Program-made: the position numbers and the translations under genes | Notes under the pieces: model-generated | Databases searched by the model: none | What the model was told of the DNA's origin: nothing | Seen by the model: only the letters and a program-made list of their open reading frames with translations | In this document: positions 1 through 8,018 of the stretch, in pieces | Layout of the letters: every line of letters begins with the position of its first letter | Numbering within the stretch: the first letter of the stretch is position 1 | Assembly (NCBI GenBank): GCA_002366565.1 | Contig: DFBJ01000008.1 | Location: forward strand, 61,695-125,694 | Direction: 5' to 3' | Source: Bacteriovoracaceae bacterium UBA3083 | Lineage (GTDB): Bacteria; Bdellovibrionota; Bacteriovoracia; Bacteriovoracales; Bacteriovoracaceae | Length of the DNA: 64,000 bases

Positions 1-758
1 ATTAGGTTTGCCATTTCTTCACCTAATCCAAATGAAAATGAAACACAAGCACCTATCGATAATAAACTTTTTGCAAAATCAGCTTTCAATTTATCAAACG
101 CTGGTTCACCAAGACCGACAGGAGTTCCTTCAATCAAAACAGATATTCTTCCCCCTACTGACTCTCCATTTGCTTTAAGTCCTAAAAGGTACTTTTTTAT
201 TTCTGTATTCTTATCTGTATTTGGAAAGTTATATGGAGAGATGTCTTCTCTTTCACGTAGCTCCTCTACTGTGGACTCAAACGGTCCCATTTTTGAAATA
301 TATGCTCTAACTTTTATTTTTGGAATCATCAATCCAGCAAAGTAACCTGCAATAACTCTCGCTAAAGTTTCTCGTCCTGAAGATCTTCCACCTCCGCGAT
401 GATCCCTAATCCCATACTTATTCTGAGTCGTCTCATCTGCATGGCCAGGCCTATATTCTGTTTTTAATTTATCATAATCTTTACTACGTTGGTTCGTGTT
501 ACGAACAATTACGGCAATTGGAGTTCCAAGAGTTTTACCTTCAAAAATTCCAGATAGAACTTCTGCCTTATCTGCTTCTTTTCTATTTGTTGTACCAGCA
601 ACTCTACCTGGTGCTCTACGATCTAGCTCTAATTGTAATGCTTCTAAACTAAAGTCCAGCCCAGCAGATACTCCATCAAGAACTACTCCTAAGGCCTCTC
701 CATGAGACTCACCAAATGTAACGAAAGAGAATAATTTACCAAATTTATTGCCACGCAT
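1..758 (-). CDS. aroC: Chorismate synthase, 3' end cut by window edge
   Basis: Chorismate synthase converts 5-enolpyruvylshikimate-3-phosphate to chorismate with reduced FMN, the last common step of aromatic amino acid synthesis. Reading from ATG at 756-758, the protein starts MRGNKFGKLFSFVTFGES and continues into GESHG, the first family signature. The second signature region is visible as GGRSSGRETLARVIAGYFAG, and RPGHAD lies just before it. About 252 codons lie in the window; the family is usually 350-390 residues, so roughly the last 100, including the third signature, are outside. It is divergent from the PilZ-like gene at 893, with about 130 bases between them. Identity is secure. Confidence 0.96.
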   Translation of the reverse strand, partial: MRGNKFGKLFSFVTFGESHGEALGVVLDGVSAGLDFSLEALQLELDRRAPGRVAGTTNRKEADKAEVLSGIFEGKTLGTPIAVIVRNTNQRSKDYDKLKTEYRPGHADETTQNKYGIRDHRGGGRSSGRETLARVIAGYFAGLMIPKIKVRAYISKMGPFESTVEELREREDISPYNFPNTDKNTEIKKYLLGLKANGESVGGRISVLIEGTPVGLGEPAFDKLKADFAKSLLSIGACVSFSFGLGEEMANL

Positions 759-892
759 ACTTTGCTCTCTACTTGAAAAATTGGCAGTTTAACTTCTAAC
801 CACCTGAAAATTAATTATCTTATCTATTATGCCAGAAGGATAAACATTTGTGGGAAAATCTTAAGAAGTTGTTATAGCTAGTCGAGGTTCAC

Positions 893-1594
893 ATGAAAGA
901 TGGCAGAACAGCATTAAATGATATTGAAGAAATATCTAGAATACTTGAGAAAATTAGTAGCCACGGCAACAGCCTGGAGTTTTGTCAAACAGTTAACGGA
1001 CTAACCTATCGTAGCCAATCATTGATAAAGTTTATCAACAATTACTCGTATGATATTTCTCTTAGACCAAAAGATAAATTGAATAGATTTCAATTTATTC
1101 CTGATATTCCTATTTTTGCAAAAAATGAACTTAACAGTATTGTTTTTAAATGTGAGATAAAAAGACTTAATCATCACAATTTGATTGTAGCGAACTTCCC
1201 TGAACTTCTTTACCTCTTAAATACACGTGAAGGACAAAGATTAAATTTTGAAAGCTTACATCTCCCTCTAATATTTAAAAATGAAAGTATTAATAACTAC
1301 GAACTCAAACGACTCTACTTTGGAGGAAGACTCTGTAACTTTTCAACAAATGGTCTTTCTTTGATAGTATATGACGACATTTGCAAGGATTATAAAATTG
1401 GAGATAAGCTAAATTTTTCAACGATCAATGGTTACTCACTAATTGAGCCTGTGACTGGGGCAGTTGTATATATTCAAAAAGTTGACGATTCAAGTATTAC
1501 ACCATCGACCAAGCTTGCAATTAGATTTGACAGAGCAATCCCAATCAAGCAAATTCTTAAGTACATAGATAATCAAATCTATATTAATGCCTAA
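893..1594 (+). CDS. PilZ-like (YcgR-type) protein, candidate c-di-GMP receptor
   Basis: A 233-residue soluble protein with no signal peptide. The C-terminal half carries the two PilZ ligand motifs: R112-E-G-Q-R116 (RxxxR) and N149-F-S151-T-N-G154, a form of (D/N)xSxxG followed by L-S. The stretch between them is longer than in minimal PilZ domains. The N-terminal 100 residues resemble a YcgR-N-like beta domain only in position and size. ATG at 893 follows GAGG at a normal distance. The zinc-ribbon gene starts 9 bases after its stop, so the two are probably cotranscribed. A second protein with the same architecture is at 62453. Binding of cyclic di-GMP is inferred from the motifs; output is unknown. 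Confidence 0.72.
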   Translation: MKDGRTALNDIEEISRILEKISSHGNSLEFCQTVNGLTYRSQSLIKFINNYSYDISLRPKDKLNRFQFIPDIPIFAKNELNSIVFKCEIKRLNHHNLIVANFPELLYLLNTREGQRLNFESLHLPLIFKNESINNYELKRLYFGGRLCNFSTNGLSLIVYDDICKDYKIGDKLNFSTINGYSLIEPVTGAVVYIQKVDDSSITPSTKLAIRFDRAIPIKQILKYIDNQIYINA

Positions 1595-1603
1595 GAATAA
1601 ATT

Positions 1604-2320
1604 ATGGAACATTTCAAAAATTTCATTGAGATTCAAGCTCTCTTAAAAAAAATCTCCACACACGAAGAGAATATTCAAGAACATCAAAATAGAATTAACT
1701 TTGTTGAATCCTCTAGAGAAAAAAGAAATGAATCAAGAGAACTCTTAATCTCGAAACGAGAAGAGTTAATTAAAGAGTCCCAATCACTTGAAAACAGCTT
1801 GTTCGATAAAGAAAAAGATCTAACAAGGGCCAATGAGAACTCTCATAAAGCAAGTAACCAAGCTCAAGCTACAGCTCTAGAGAATGAAATTCAAAAACTA
1901 GAGCCCATTATTGACCAGATACAAGAAAACATTCTCACTATTTTAGAAGTGGTTGAAAGCCTTGATACAGAGATCAAGGAAGCTGATGAATTCTTAAAAG
2001 GTTCTCTTGAGACTCTTAACGAACTCAAAGAAGAAGTAAGAATAGATATAGATAAAGAGCAACAGGAGATTAAAAATTATTCAGATAGAATGAATCTACT
2101 TCTTGAATCACTCGAAAATACACAAAGAAAATTCTTTGAACAAACATTAAAGAATATAAAGGATAAACAAGTTATCTCATTTCTAAATGGAAAATTATGT
2201 TCTAGATGCCGCTATGAAGCCTCTAGTACTCAAATAACAGAAATAGAGAATGGTAGATCCATTGAGGTCTGTGATAATTGTTCAAGAATCCTTATTCCAT
2301 CCACAATAAATAGCTTCTAA
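1604..2320 (+). CDS. Coiled-coil protein with C-terminal C4 zinc ribbon
   Basis: A 238-residue cytoplasmic protein. Residues about 5-180 are charged and heptad-like (long runs of E, K, Q, L, I), predicting a long antiparallel coiled coil. The C-terminus holds a C4 zinc ribbon with C199-x2-C202 and C223-x2-C226. This is the layout of the CT398/zf-RING_7 family of conserved bacterial proteins, reported in Chlamydia to associate with sigma-54 and secretion components; no function is established here. It lies 9 bases after the PilZ-like gene, and its stop codon falls inside the bidirectional hairpin at 2308-2334. The zinc site is read directly; the role is unknown. Confidence 0.7.
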   Translation: MEHFKNFIEIQALLKKISTHEENIQEHQNRINFVESSREKRNESRELLISKREELIKESQSLENSLFDKEKDLTRANENSHKASNQAQATALENEIQKLEPIIDQIQENILTILEVVESLDTEIKEADEFLKGSLETLNELKEEVRIDIDKEQQEIKNYSDRMNLLLESLENTQRKFFEQTLKNIKDKQVISFLNGKLCSRCRYEASSTQITEIENGRSIEVCDNCSRILIPSTINSF

Positions 2321-2334
2321 ACTAGAAGCTATTT
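2308..2334. terminator. Bidirectional terminator hairpin between convergent genes
   Basis: An 11-bp perfect inverted repeat, 2308-2318 (AAATAGCTTCT) with 2324-2334, around a 5-base AAACT loop. The upper-strand gene stops with TAA at 2318-2320 and the lower-strand gene stops with TAG at 2329-2331, so both stops lie within the hairpin. A/T-rich flanks on both sides fit rho-independent termination in both directions, though neither U tract is long. Confidence 0.7.
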
Positions 2335-3750
2335 AATAACTGCTTGTTCTAACTTTCCTCTCAAGTACGCCAGTGTACTAAAGTTAGAATCTTTCAAATA
2401 AAGATAATTAACATAAGACTGTTGAGTACTAATTAAGTCCTCTTCGGCCCTAATAACTTGATCTAGAGTTGCTCTCCCTCTAGAGTAAAGTCTATTATAC
2501 TCTTTAAGGGTCTTGTTCGCGAGTTCAAGCCTCTTTGTAGCAGAATTAAGTAAGACATCAACTTCTTTTTGTCTTCTTAAAAGTGAACTCTCTTGCTCTT
2601 TTAAAGTAAGAAGAATCTTTCTAGATTCCATCTTTACTTTATTTAATTCAATCGATGTTGCCTTTTTAGTAAGGTCTTCAGCTTTTGAACCAATATTCCA
2701 TGTTAGAGTTAAACCAACAGTGAGTTCATTGTTATCACTCCCAACAACTCCGTCAGATATAGGACTACTCGAAGATTCGTAATTATTAGTTGAATAAGAT
2801 GTTCCAAATACAAGGCTTGGATAAACAGCATAATCAGCTTTCTTAGCACTATAAACGAGGTAATCTATTTGCTTTTTTGTCTTTAGAAAGTTTTTATTAT
2901 CTTCAATTTTTCCATCAACTCTTAGAATCTCACTCTCTTCTTTCAAGCTATAATTTAAAATATTTTCTACAGTAATTTCTCTATGTAGCTTTTTAGATAA
3001 ACTCTCAAGGCTTGATTGTAGAGAGATCATCTCAGACATATAACTTTCTTTCGATGCTAACTCTAACGTTTGAGCACTATACAAATCTACCTTTTCACTT
3101 AGTCCATCTCGAACTCTACGTTTTATTAATTCTAACCTCTTATTAGTTCTTTCATGAGCTGCTTTCTTTAGCTCTACATTTGCCTTATCAAGCTTTGCCT
3201 TTAAATATTCTGATACAAATGTATAGAGGTTTGTTTCAACCGTATAATCAGCAGATTTCTTTTGAAATTCAAAGGTCTTTTCGGCAATATCTAAACTTAG
3301 AGAATCTCTTCTTCCAAGAAAGTTATTCCAAAGGTCTTGCTCTAAAGAAATGGTTTGAGTGAATCCTTTATTATTTTGTGACAAGTTTACATTATTAGTA
3401 AAATCAACAAGTGTGTTAGAAAGACTGACTTCAGTCCCTGTAAAAAAATCTTTAGATAAAGTCAGATTATATGAAGTTGTTTCTGTATCATTAGGTAGTA
3501 AGGTAGCATTACTAATTAAAAGTGAAGAACTTCTCTCTAGCTTAGATTTTGTATTTTCTCCACTAAGAGATAGTGACCACGACTTAGAGTAGTAAGTAGA
3601 CTCTTTCTCGAGCGCGCTTATTTCTAAGTCCATCCTCTGCGACTCATTTAATGATCCCTTCTCTAGAAACTCAACAGAAAGTGATGATAAAGCTGCATTA
3701 GTTAAAGGAGATATTGCTACAAGTATCCAAAATAAAAGGAAAGATTTCAT
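2329..3750 (-). CDS. TolC-family outer membrane efflux protein
   Basis: A 473-residue protein with a Sec signal peptide (residues 1-19, MKSFLLFWILVAISPLTNA). Two OEP-type repeats follow, with the long amphipathic helices (rich in K, E, L, A) that form the periplasmic barrel in TolC. The C-terminal half has SAKKADYAVYPSLVFG and LTWNIGSKAEDLTKKA, matching the strand-helix transition of the family. Length is normal for TolC/OprM proteins. It would be the outer-membrane exit duct for a type I secretion or efflux system, but no membrane-fusion protein or inner-membrane pump is nearby, so the substrate cannot be guessed. It is transcribed alone, away from rnpB. Confidence 0.85.
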   Translation of the reverse strand: MKSFLLFWILVAISPLTNAALSSLSVEFLEKGSLNESQRMDLEISALEKESTYYSKSWSLSLSGENTKSKLERSSSLLISNATLLPNDTETTSYNLTLSKDFFTGTEVSLSNTLVDFTNNVNLSQNNKGFTQTISLEQDLWNNFLGRRDSLSLDIAEKTFEFQKKSADYTVETNLYTFVSEYLKAKLDKANVELKKAAHERTNKRLELIKRRVRDGLSEKVDLYSAQTLELASKESYMSEMISLQSSLESLSKKLHREITVENILNYSLKEESEILRVDGKIEDNKNFLKTKKQIDYLVYSAKKADYAVYPSLVFGTSYSTNNYESSSSPISDGVVGSDNNELTVGLTLTWNIGSKAEDLTKKATSIELNKVKMESRKILLTLKEQESSLLRRQKEVDVLLNSATKRLELANKTLKEYNRLYSRGRATLDQVIRAEEDLISTQQSYVNYLYLKDSNFSTLAYLRGKLEQAVIK

Positions 3751-3845
3751 AAATTATTACCTAAATGCTTAAAGTATATAGTCATAAAGTTTTATCATAT
3801 GGCCTTAAACTATTCTATCCAATGAAGTCTTTTATTATAATACAT

Positions 3846-3874
3846 TTGACGAAGTAATTAACTTAGTGCATAAA
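3846..3874 (+). promoter_or_regulatory. Sigma-70-type promoter of rnpB
   Basis: TTGACG at 3846-3851, a 17-base spacer, then CATAAA at 3869-3874 (4 of 6 to TATAAT). A start 7-8 bases downstream falls at 3881-3882, exactly the first base of the RNase P RNA P1 helix. That agreement is the main support. Confidence 0.65.
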
Positions 3875-3880
3875 AAGTGC

Positions 3881-4236
3881 TCCGAGATGGGAAGGCTATC
3901 GCCGGTGAAGTTTACTTCACGGGAGGAAAGTCCGGGCTCCACATGGCGATGTAGCGGGTAACGCCCGTCCACCGCGAGGTGAGGACAAGTGCAACAGAAA
4001 GTATGTACAGGGGTCTGAGAACGTAAGGGGTAGCTTCGGCCGACCTTGCTTCGAATCTTAATTGATACCTGCTGTAGTGAAAACAGGTAAACTCTACGTG
4101 GTGCAAGCTTAAATAGGCCTGTGTTAAGGACGGCCAGTCCATACAGGCGGGTAAAGCGCTCGAGCCATAAGGCAACTTATGGCCTAGACGAATGATAGTT
4201 CACGACAAAACCCGGCTTATCTCCCATCTCGGTCTT
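3881..4236 (+). ncRNA. rnpB: RNase P RNA, bacterial type A
   Basis: The RNA subunit of RNase P, which cleaves the 5' leader from precursor tRNAs. Hallmarks seen: the 5' GAGGAAAGTCCGGGCTCC core, the ACAGAAA segment of CR-II/III, the GGGTAAAGCGCTCGAGC region, and the 3' core AGACGAATGATAGTTCACGACA, which pairs back with the 5' core. The ends form a 10-bp P1 helix, CCGAGATGGG (3882-3891) with CCCATCTCGG (4223-4232), followed by TCTTTTT. Length of about 350 nt is normal for type A. A promoter with matching start lies at 3846-3874. Any open frame inside this stretch is fortuitous. Confidence 0.97.
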
Positions 4237-4300
4237 TTTACTAAACTTAAACTATAAGTTTTTTAGGAATATAACGTAATTAAGACTTATCTAGATGACC

Positions 4301-5347
4301 TTAAAGATTCTCAAACTTCTTTAAAAGCTTTATCGTAGTAGTAGAAAAGTTCATACCTTCATAGTCTCTTTTATAATATTCGAATCCTTCACGATCAAAC
4401 ATTTTAAAAAATTCTTTCTCATTCATCTCTACGATGTAATTAGTGATTTTATATTTTGTAATTGAAGATTTAAAACTCAATTTACTTTTTGATAGATGAG
4501 AAATTTCTATAGGCAATTTTGGATATTGCTTCAATTTCTTATCTGTTGTACTTATAACAAATGTTGGTACTTCGATCTGACCATGAAGCCATTCTTTATT
4601 AGATTTAACATACCCTAAAACTTTCTTATTTTTTGTAACAACAATCCTTAAAAGATCTAAATCATGCTTCTCAACAGTTTTTGATTTTACATTTGGAATT
4701 AAATCAACCTTACCTAATTCAAAAGAAGAGCATGAATTACTCATTGGACATATAAGACAGTCTGCTTTTCTTGACTGACAAATAACTCGACCAAGGTCCA
4801 TAAAGGCTTCATTTAATTTACGACTATTTCTATTCGTTAACTCTTTTAAAATTTCTTTATCGTAAAACTTTCTATAGATTTCTTTTTGTAATTTTGGACC
4901 TTTCACTACATCAATCGCAAATAATCTTGCGATGACTCTTTCAAGATTTGCATCTACAGCTAAAGCTCTTTTACCTGCTCCAATCCCTACAATTGCATTT
5001 GCTGTATAGTCGCCAATTCCCTTTATTGTCTTCAAAGTTTCAATATCAACTGGTATTTCACCATCAAATCTTTCTTTGATTTCTTTTGCTGCATTTAATA
5101 AATTTCGGGCCCTTCTGTAGTACCCAAGTCCCTTCCAAGCAATACAGACTTCCTCTTCATTACTCTCAGCGAGAGAATCAAGTGTAGGATACTTTTCTAA
5201 AAATTTATCAATATGATTTACAACTGTTTGCACTGTTGTCTGTTGCAACATAATTTCAGATACAAGTGTAATATAGAGTGATCGATTCACTCTCCAAGGT
5301 AAATGGGAGTGCTGATCATTAGACCAAGATAGAAGCTTTTTATACAT
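4301..5347 (-). CDS. mutY: A/G-specific adenine glycosylase
   Basis: Removes adenine mispaired with 8-oxoguanine or guanine in base excision repair. The 348-residue protein shows the family in order: WRVNR and SEIMLQQTTVQTV with the catalytic Glu near the N-terminus; helix-hairpin-helix LKTIKGIGDYTANAI; the catalytic Asp in VDANLERVIARL; and a [4Fe-4S] cluster site C-x6-C-x2-C-x5-C (CQSRKADCLICPMSNSC). The last 120 residues fit the Nudix-like 8-oxoG recognition domain. Length is typical of bacterial MutY. It begins 24 bases after the stop of the VWA-like gene, so it is likely the third gene of an operon with it and the HTH regulator. Confidence 0.95.
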   Translation of the reverse strand: MYKKLLSWSNDQHSHLPWRVNRSLYITLVSEIMLQQTTVQTVVNHIDKFLEKYPTLDSLAESNEEEVCIAWKGLGYYRRARNLLNAAKEIKERFDGEIPVDIETLKTIKGIGDYTANAIVGIGAGKRALAVDANLERVIARLFAIDVVKGPKLQKEIYRKFYDKEILKELTNRNSRKLNEAFMDLGRVICQSRKADCLICPMSNSCSSFELGKVDLIPNVKSKTVEKHDLDLLRIVVTKNKKVLGYVKSNKEWLHGQIEVPTFVISTTDKKLKQYPKLPIEISHLSKSKLSFKSSITKYKITNYIVEMNEKEFFKMFDREGFEYYKRDYEGMNFSTTTIKLLKKFENL

Positions 5348-5371
5348 GATATCTTTTACTTGAAATGAGGA

Positions 5372-6148
5372 CTATTTACAATACTTGGAGACTGTTTTCT
5401 CAGTCATTTCTTGAACATCTTTCATAAAGTATCTCTTCCTTTCACCACCGTAGATAGTAGCAGGAATAGAGTCAAGAAAGTCTTTAAGCTCTATTGAGAG
5501 TTCATCTATATCTGTAAATACATAGAGCTGTTTTGCTGATGAATCTTTAATCCATGTCATAAGTCTTTTTTGATCATTTAGCCCATAGTTTACACAAGCT
5601 GATGAGAGATCTCCCATTTCCTTTAGAGAAGTATCAAAGAGCTGAATATTAACTTTTTCAGCGCATCCTTCACGAAACTTTCTTGCGATAATTCTTCTCT
5701 GACAATAATTAGGATCTTTACTATAATCTACAGTTCTCATGCTAGAACTTGTATCTATCCAAACCTCTACGAGAGCTTTTACTCCGCTTTCTTTTTTTGC
5801 TTTGCCGCAAAAAATATCAAAGTAATTACCGTCTTCACATTTTATTAAATCAATATCTACGGCATTAATAGTCTTACGTGGAACATCTCTTGGTTCCTCT
5901 TTTTTTAAAACTGTATCTTCCTCTACATAGCCAAGCTGAGGATGGAAACAACCATCTCCCATAGGGACACACTCAGGATCCTCTTCTAATACGTTCTTTG
6001 CCGTTAATTTTGAAAAGCGAAATTTATGATCTTCAATTTTATCTAAAGAAGAAACTCCGTCTCCAGAGATAAAAAAGAAATGCACATGCTCCGGCAGAGC
6101 AAATGTATTTAGTGAAAAAATGAATAGAATAAAAATAATCTTATTCAA
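5372..6148 (-). CDS. Secreted VWA-like protein with MIDAS-type motif
   Basis: A 258-residue protein with an N-terminal signal peptide (about 17 residues, ending NTFA). Around residue 130 there is VEVWIDTSSSM, which fits the first strand and D-x-S-x-S metal-site motif of a von Willebrand A fold, and LYVFTDIDEL later fits the third MIDAS region. Paired cysteines suggest an exported protein. The start is TTG at 6146-6148, overlapping the TGA of the HTH gene, with AAGGA 8-9 bases upstream. It is tightly coupled to the regulator upstream and to mutY downstream. Metal or ligand binding is inferred; the partner is unknown. Confidence 0.6.
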   Translation of the reverse strand: MNKIIFILFIFSLNTFALPEHVHFFFISGDGVSSLDKIEDHKFRFSKLTAKNVLEEDPECVPMGDGCFHPQLGYVEEDTVLKKEEPRDVPRKTINAVDIDLIKCEDGNYFDIFCGKAKKESGVKALVEVWIDTSSSMRTVDYSKDPNYCQRRIIARKFREGCAEKVNIQLFDTSLKEMGDLSSACVNYGLNDQKRLMTWIKDSSAKQLYVFTDIDELSIELKDFLDSIPATIYGGERKRYFMKDVQEMTEKTVSKYCK

Positions 6149-6765
6149 ATAGTCATTCCTTTCTGTCTAAAGAATCTAAAGAGATCATTACCTAAATCAA
6201 CAATTAAATCTCTTCCCTCAATATCTAAATTTAAAAAGTCACTCATATAGGCTTTTTGCCTAGGGGTAAGGCTTTCTAGTTTTTCTTTTATCGTTAAGTC
6301 TCCACCTCTTCTTCCTTCGAATGGAATACTTTGAGACTTACCTCCAACTTTAATCTTTGCTGTTACATTCTGATTAGCTGTTCCACCACCTAATGCATCT
6401 GCAAAAGTTTCTTCAAAGTCTTGCTTTTGAGTAGGCCCTTTTGTCTCAGTGACACTTGGCTCTTCTCTAGTGAAGTCCTCATCGTCTTCCTTATAAAACT
6501 TAACGAGTTTTATAAAGTGGTCTGCATAGTCCTCTTCGACAAAATCAATAATTTCATGAAGAGGTATATTCAATTTTGCAGTTATCTTAGCTACAAGCTG
6601 AGGATTAATATCAGATGTCTTCTGTGCCAGAAATCTACTCATTGTAGAAACTCCTACATCTGTAACCTCTGCTAAATCTTTTTGTGATAAGGAACCACGT
6701 ACTTGCATATACTTACGTACTACACCTAAGTACTCTGCAATTTTATCTTGATTGAAATTCGACAT
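6145..6765 (-). CDS. XRE-type HTH transcriptional regulator
   Basis: The start chosen is ATG at 6763-6765 (MSNFNQDKIAEYL), because GGAG sits 7-8 bases upstream; the frame stays open to a GTG at 6792 but without a ribosome site. The result is 206 residues. Residues about 8-60 form a Cro/CI-type helix-turn-helix: LSQKDLAEVTDVGVSTMSRF is the recognition region. The rest is charged and low in hydrophobics (Asp/Glu-rich linker, then a Gly-rich patch) with a C-terminal helical segment ending DLGNDLFRFFRQKG. Its TGA overlaps the TTG start of the VWA-like gene. The target is unknown; the AT-rich divergent region at 6793-6961 is a candidate. Confidence 0.72.
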   Translation of the reverse strand: MSNFNQDKIAEYLGVVRKYMQVRGSLSQKDLAEVTDVGVSTMSRFLAQKTSDINPQLVAKITAKLNIPLHEIIDFVEEDYADHFIKLVKFYKEDDEDFTREEPSVTETKGPTQKQDFEETFADALGGGTANQNVTAKIKVGGKSQSIPFEGRRGGDLTIKEKLESLTPRQKAYMSDFLNLDIEGRDLIVDLGNDLFRFFRQKGMTI

Positions 6766-6876
6766 ATCTCGTCTCCAAGTCATTGTTATCACGAAAAAGC
6801 GTATTTAATTATCGCTTCTGAGTGCTTGTAATCATTATCGGAATTGCAAAAAAATTCCTTAGTGCAATTTTTATTC

Positions 6877-6905
6877 TTGACGCAATCGGTCAAATAAATT
6901 AAGAT
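6877..6905 (+). promoter_or_regulatory. Probable promoter of the pentapeptide-repeat gene
   Basis: TTGACG (6877-6882), 17-base spacer, TAAGAT (6900-6905). It would give a leader of about 50 bases before ATG 6962. Several TTGCA or TGCAA words (6844, 6862, 6911 and 6928 regions) surround it and could be operator half-sites for the divergent HTH regulator; that is a guess. Confidence 0.45.
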
Positions 6906-6961
6906 TTAATTGCACGGAGCAACTAGCTTGCACCAAAAACACAGACTCGGGAGTAACCGCC

Positions 6962-7492
6962 ATGAAAACTCTAACTCAATTCTTTAATCCTTTTTTGAAT
7001 GAGTACCAGATGGATGCGCAGTACGAAGTTATCGAGAATATGATAGTAAGTTCTAAAGAATTCAGTGGTTTGAGTATTTCGGGTTCTCTCTTCTCTCTCA
7101 CTACCTTTAAGAATGTTACTTTCGAGTCCTGTGTTTTCTATGGTTCTAGAATTGAAAATTGCAAGTTTGTTAATTGCAATTTTATTGATTGCGAATTTCA
7201 ATTTACAAGCGTTTCACATTGCAAGTTTAACGGAACAAGCTTAGAAAATTGCAAATGGGATTTCTCACCCATCAAAAGAACAGAATTCAATTTTTCTTAT
7301 TTATGTGCTGTGACTATGCACTTTAGCTCTCAAGAGAGCAGTAATTCTCATAGCTCATGCAAGAGCAATAAAGATCTCACTTGGGATCAAGCAATAAAGG
7401 CAGAGGAAGCCTCGACAAGCAGTACTCAGCAGGAGCAAGAAAACTTCACAAGCTTAGTTGAGAACTTCTTATTCGGTAAACAAGCAGCTTAA
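6962..7492 (+). CDS. Pentapeptide-repeat protein
   Basis: A 176-residue protein. Residues about 33-118 read in register as some 17 five-residue units with Phe, Leu, Ile or Val at the start and small or polar residues between (FSGLS, ISGSL, FKNVT, FESCV, IENCK, FVNCN, FIDCE, VSHCK, FNGTS, LENCK). This is the A(D/N)LXX-type right-handed quadrilateral beta helix. Cys at the fourth position is unusually frequent. The C-terminal 55 residues are polar and Ser/Gln/Glu-rich. ATG 6962 follows GGGAG by 8 bases. Some family members mimic DNA and protect gyrase (Qnr, MfpA), but most have no known function and nothing here decides. Confidence 0.8.
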   Translation: MKTLTQFFNPFLNEYQMDAQYEVIENMIVSSKEFSGLSISGSLFSLTTFKNVTFESCVFYGSRIENCKFVNCNFIDCEFQFTSVSHCKFNGTSLENCKWDFSPIKRTEFNFSYLCAVTMHFSSQESSNSHSSCKSNKDLTWDQAIKAEEASTSSTQQEQENFTSLVENFLFGKQAA

Positions 7493-7520
7493 GTATTTGA
7501 AATAACGAATATAGCTCAGA

Positions 7521-7679
7521 TTGCCTCAAGGATATATTCGAAAGACATATCTTTTAAACAGCGAGGCAACATATCTACTTCAGTACTGATAAAAGGATTT
7601 ATCACCTGGACTACTCAAATCCCTACCTACTGATCTGGCACCTCCGGGTGCCAGAGCACATCTTCACTTAGTAGAGGGA
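7521..7679 (+). promoter_or_regulatory. Structured untranslated RNA leader, unassigned
   Basis: Three hairpins can be drawn by eye. A: TTGCCTC (7521-7527) with GAGGCAA (7563-7569), enclosing AAGGATAT (7528-7535) with ATATCTTT (7547-7554) and a tip of TC-GAAA-GA, a GNRA tetraloop. B: TGATAAA with TTTATCA (7587-7604) around AGGA. C: TCCCT (7620-7624) and CTACT (7627-7631) with AGTAG (7670-7674) and AGGGA (7675-7679), enclosing the 8-bp CTGGCACC/GGTGCCAG stem with a TCCG loop (7635-7654). The ribosome site of the small gene follows within 10 bases. It may be a cis-regulatory leader or a processed small RNA. No known riboswitch consensus was recognised. Confidence 0.5.
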
Positions 7680-7693
7680 AGTTAGGAGTTAAA

Positions 7694-7837
7694 ATGAAAG
7701 AATTAATCGCCTCATTTATATTATCTTTCCTAATCGCAGAAACAGCCCAAGGTGTTGTCACTAAATACAAGCACGAAATCATTCCTAGCGCGGCCATAGA
7801 AAAGCAACTTGAGGTCCTATCAATTAACCTAGAATAA
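7694..7837 (+). CDS. 47-residue small membrane or exported peptide
   Basis: ATG at 7694 is preceded by TTAGGAGTT, a strong ribosome site 5-6 bases upstream; stop TAA at 7835-7837. Residues 4-15 (LIASFILSFLIA) are hydrophobic, giving one short membrane segment or a signal peptide that could be cut near AETAQG. The remaining 27 residues are polar and mixed-charge. It lies directly after the structured RNA at 7521-7679. No family recognised. A hydrophobic micro-protein behind a folded leader is compatible with a regulated small membrane protein or a type I toxin-like peptide; neither is shown. Confidence 0.5.
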   Translation: MKELIASFILSFLIAETAQGVVTKYKHEIIPSAAIEKQLEVLSINLE

Positions 7838-8018
7838 TTGGCGAAAAGTACTCTAAACTGTTGAGAGTGCGAAAAAGTTAAAAAAAATCCTAAAATTCAC
7901 TAATCAATAGAAAACCATTATAAGTAAATGAAATCCCTCAAAAATCGTATTATTTTTAGAAAATTCGTATATCCATTTTAGAATAGCTCCATAGCACGTA
8001 AAACGGAGGCGCTTGTAG

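Noticed and set aside
3912..4175. 87-residue open frame on the lower strand
   Set aside because: It lies wholly inside the RNase P RNA; the structural RNA accounts for the conservation and composition.
7521..7679. Known c-di-GMP riboswitch (GEMM) or other Rfam family
   Set aside because: A GAAA tetraloop and a TCCG loop are present, but the GEMM core words are not, so no family was assigned.
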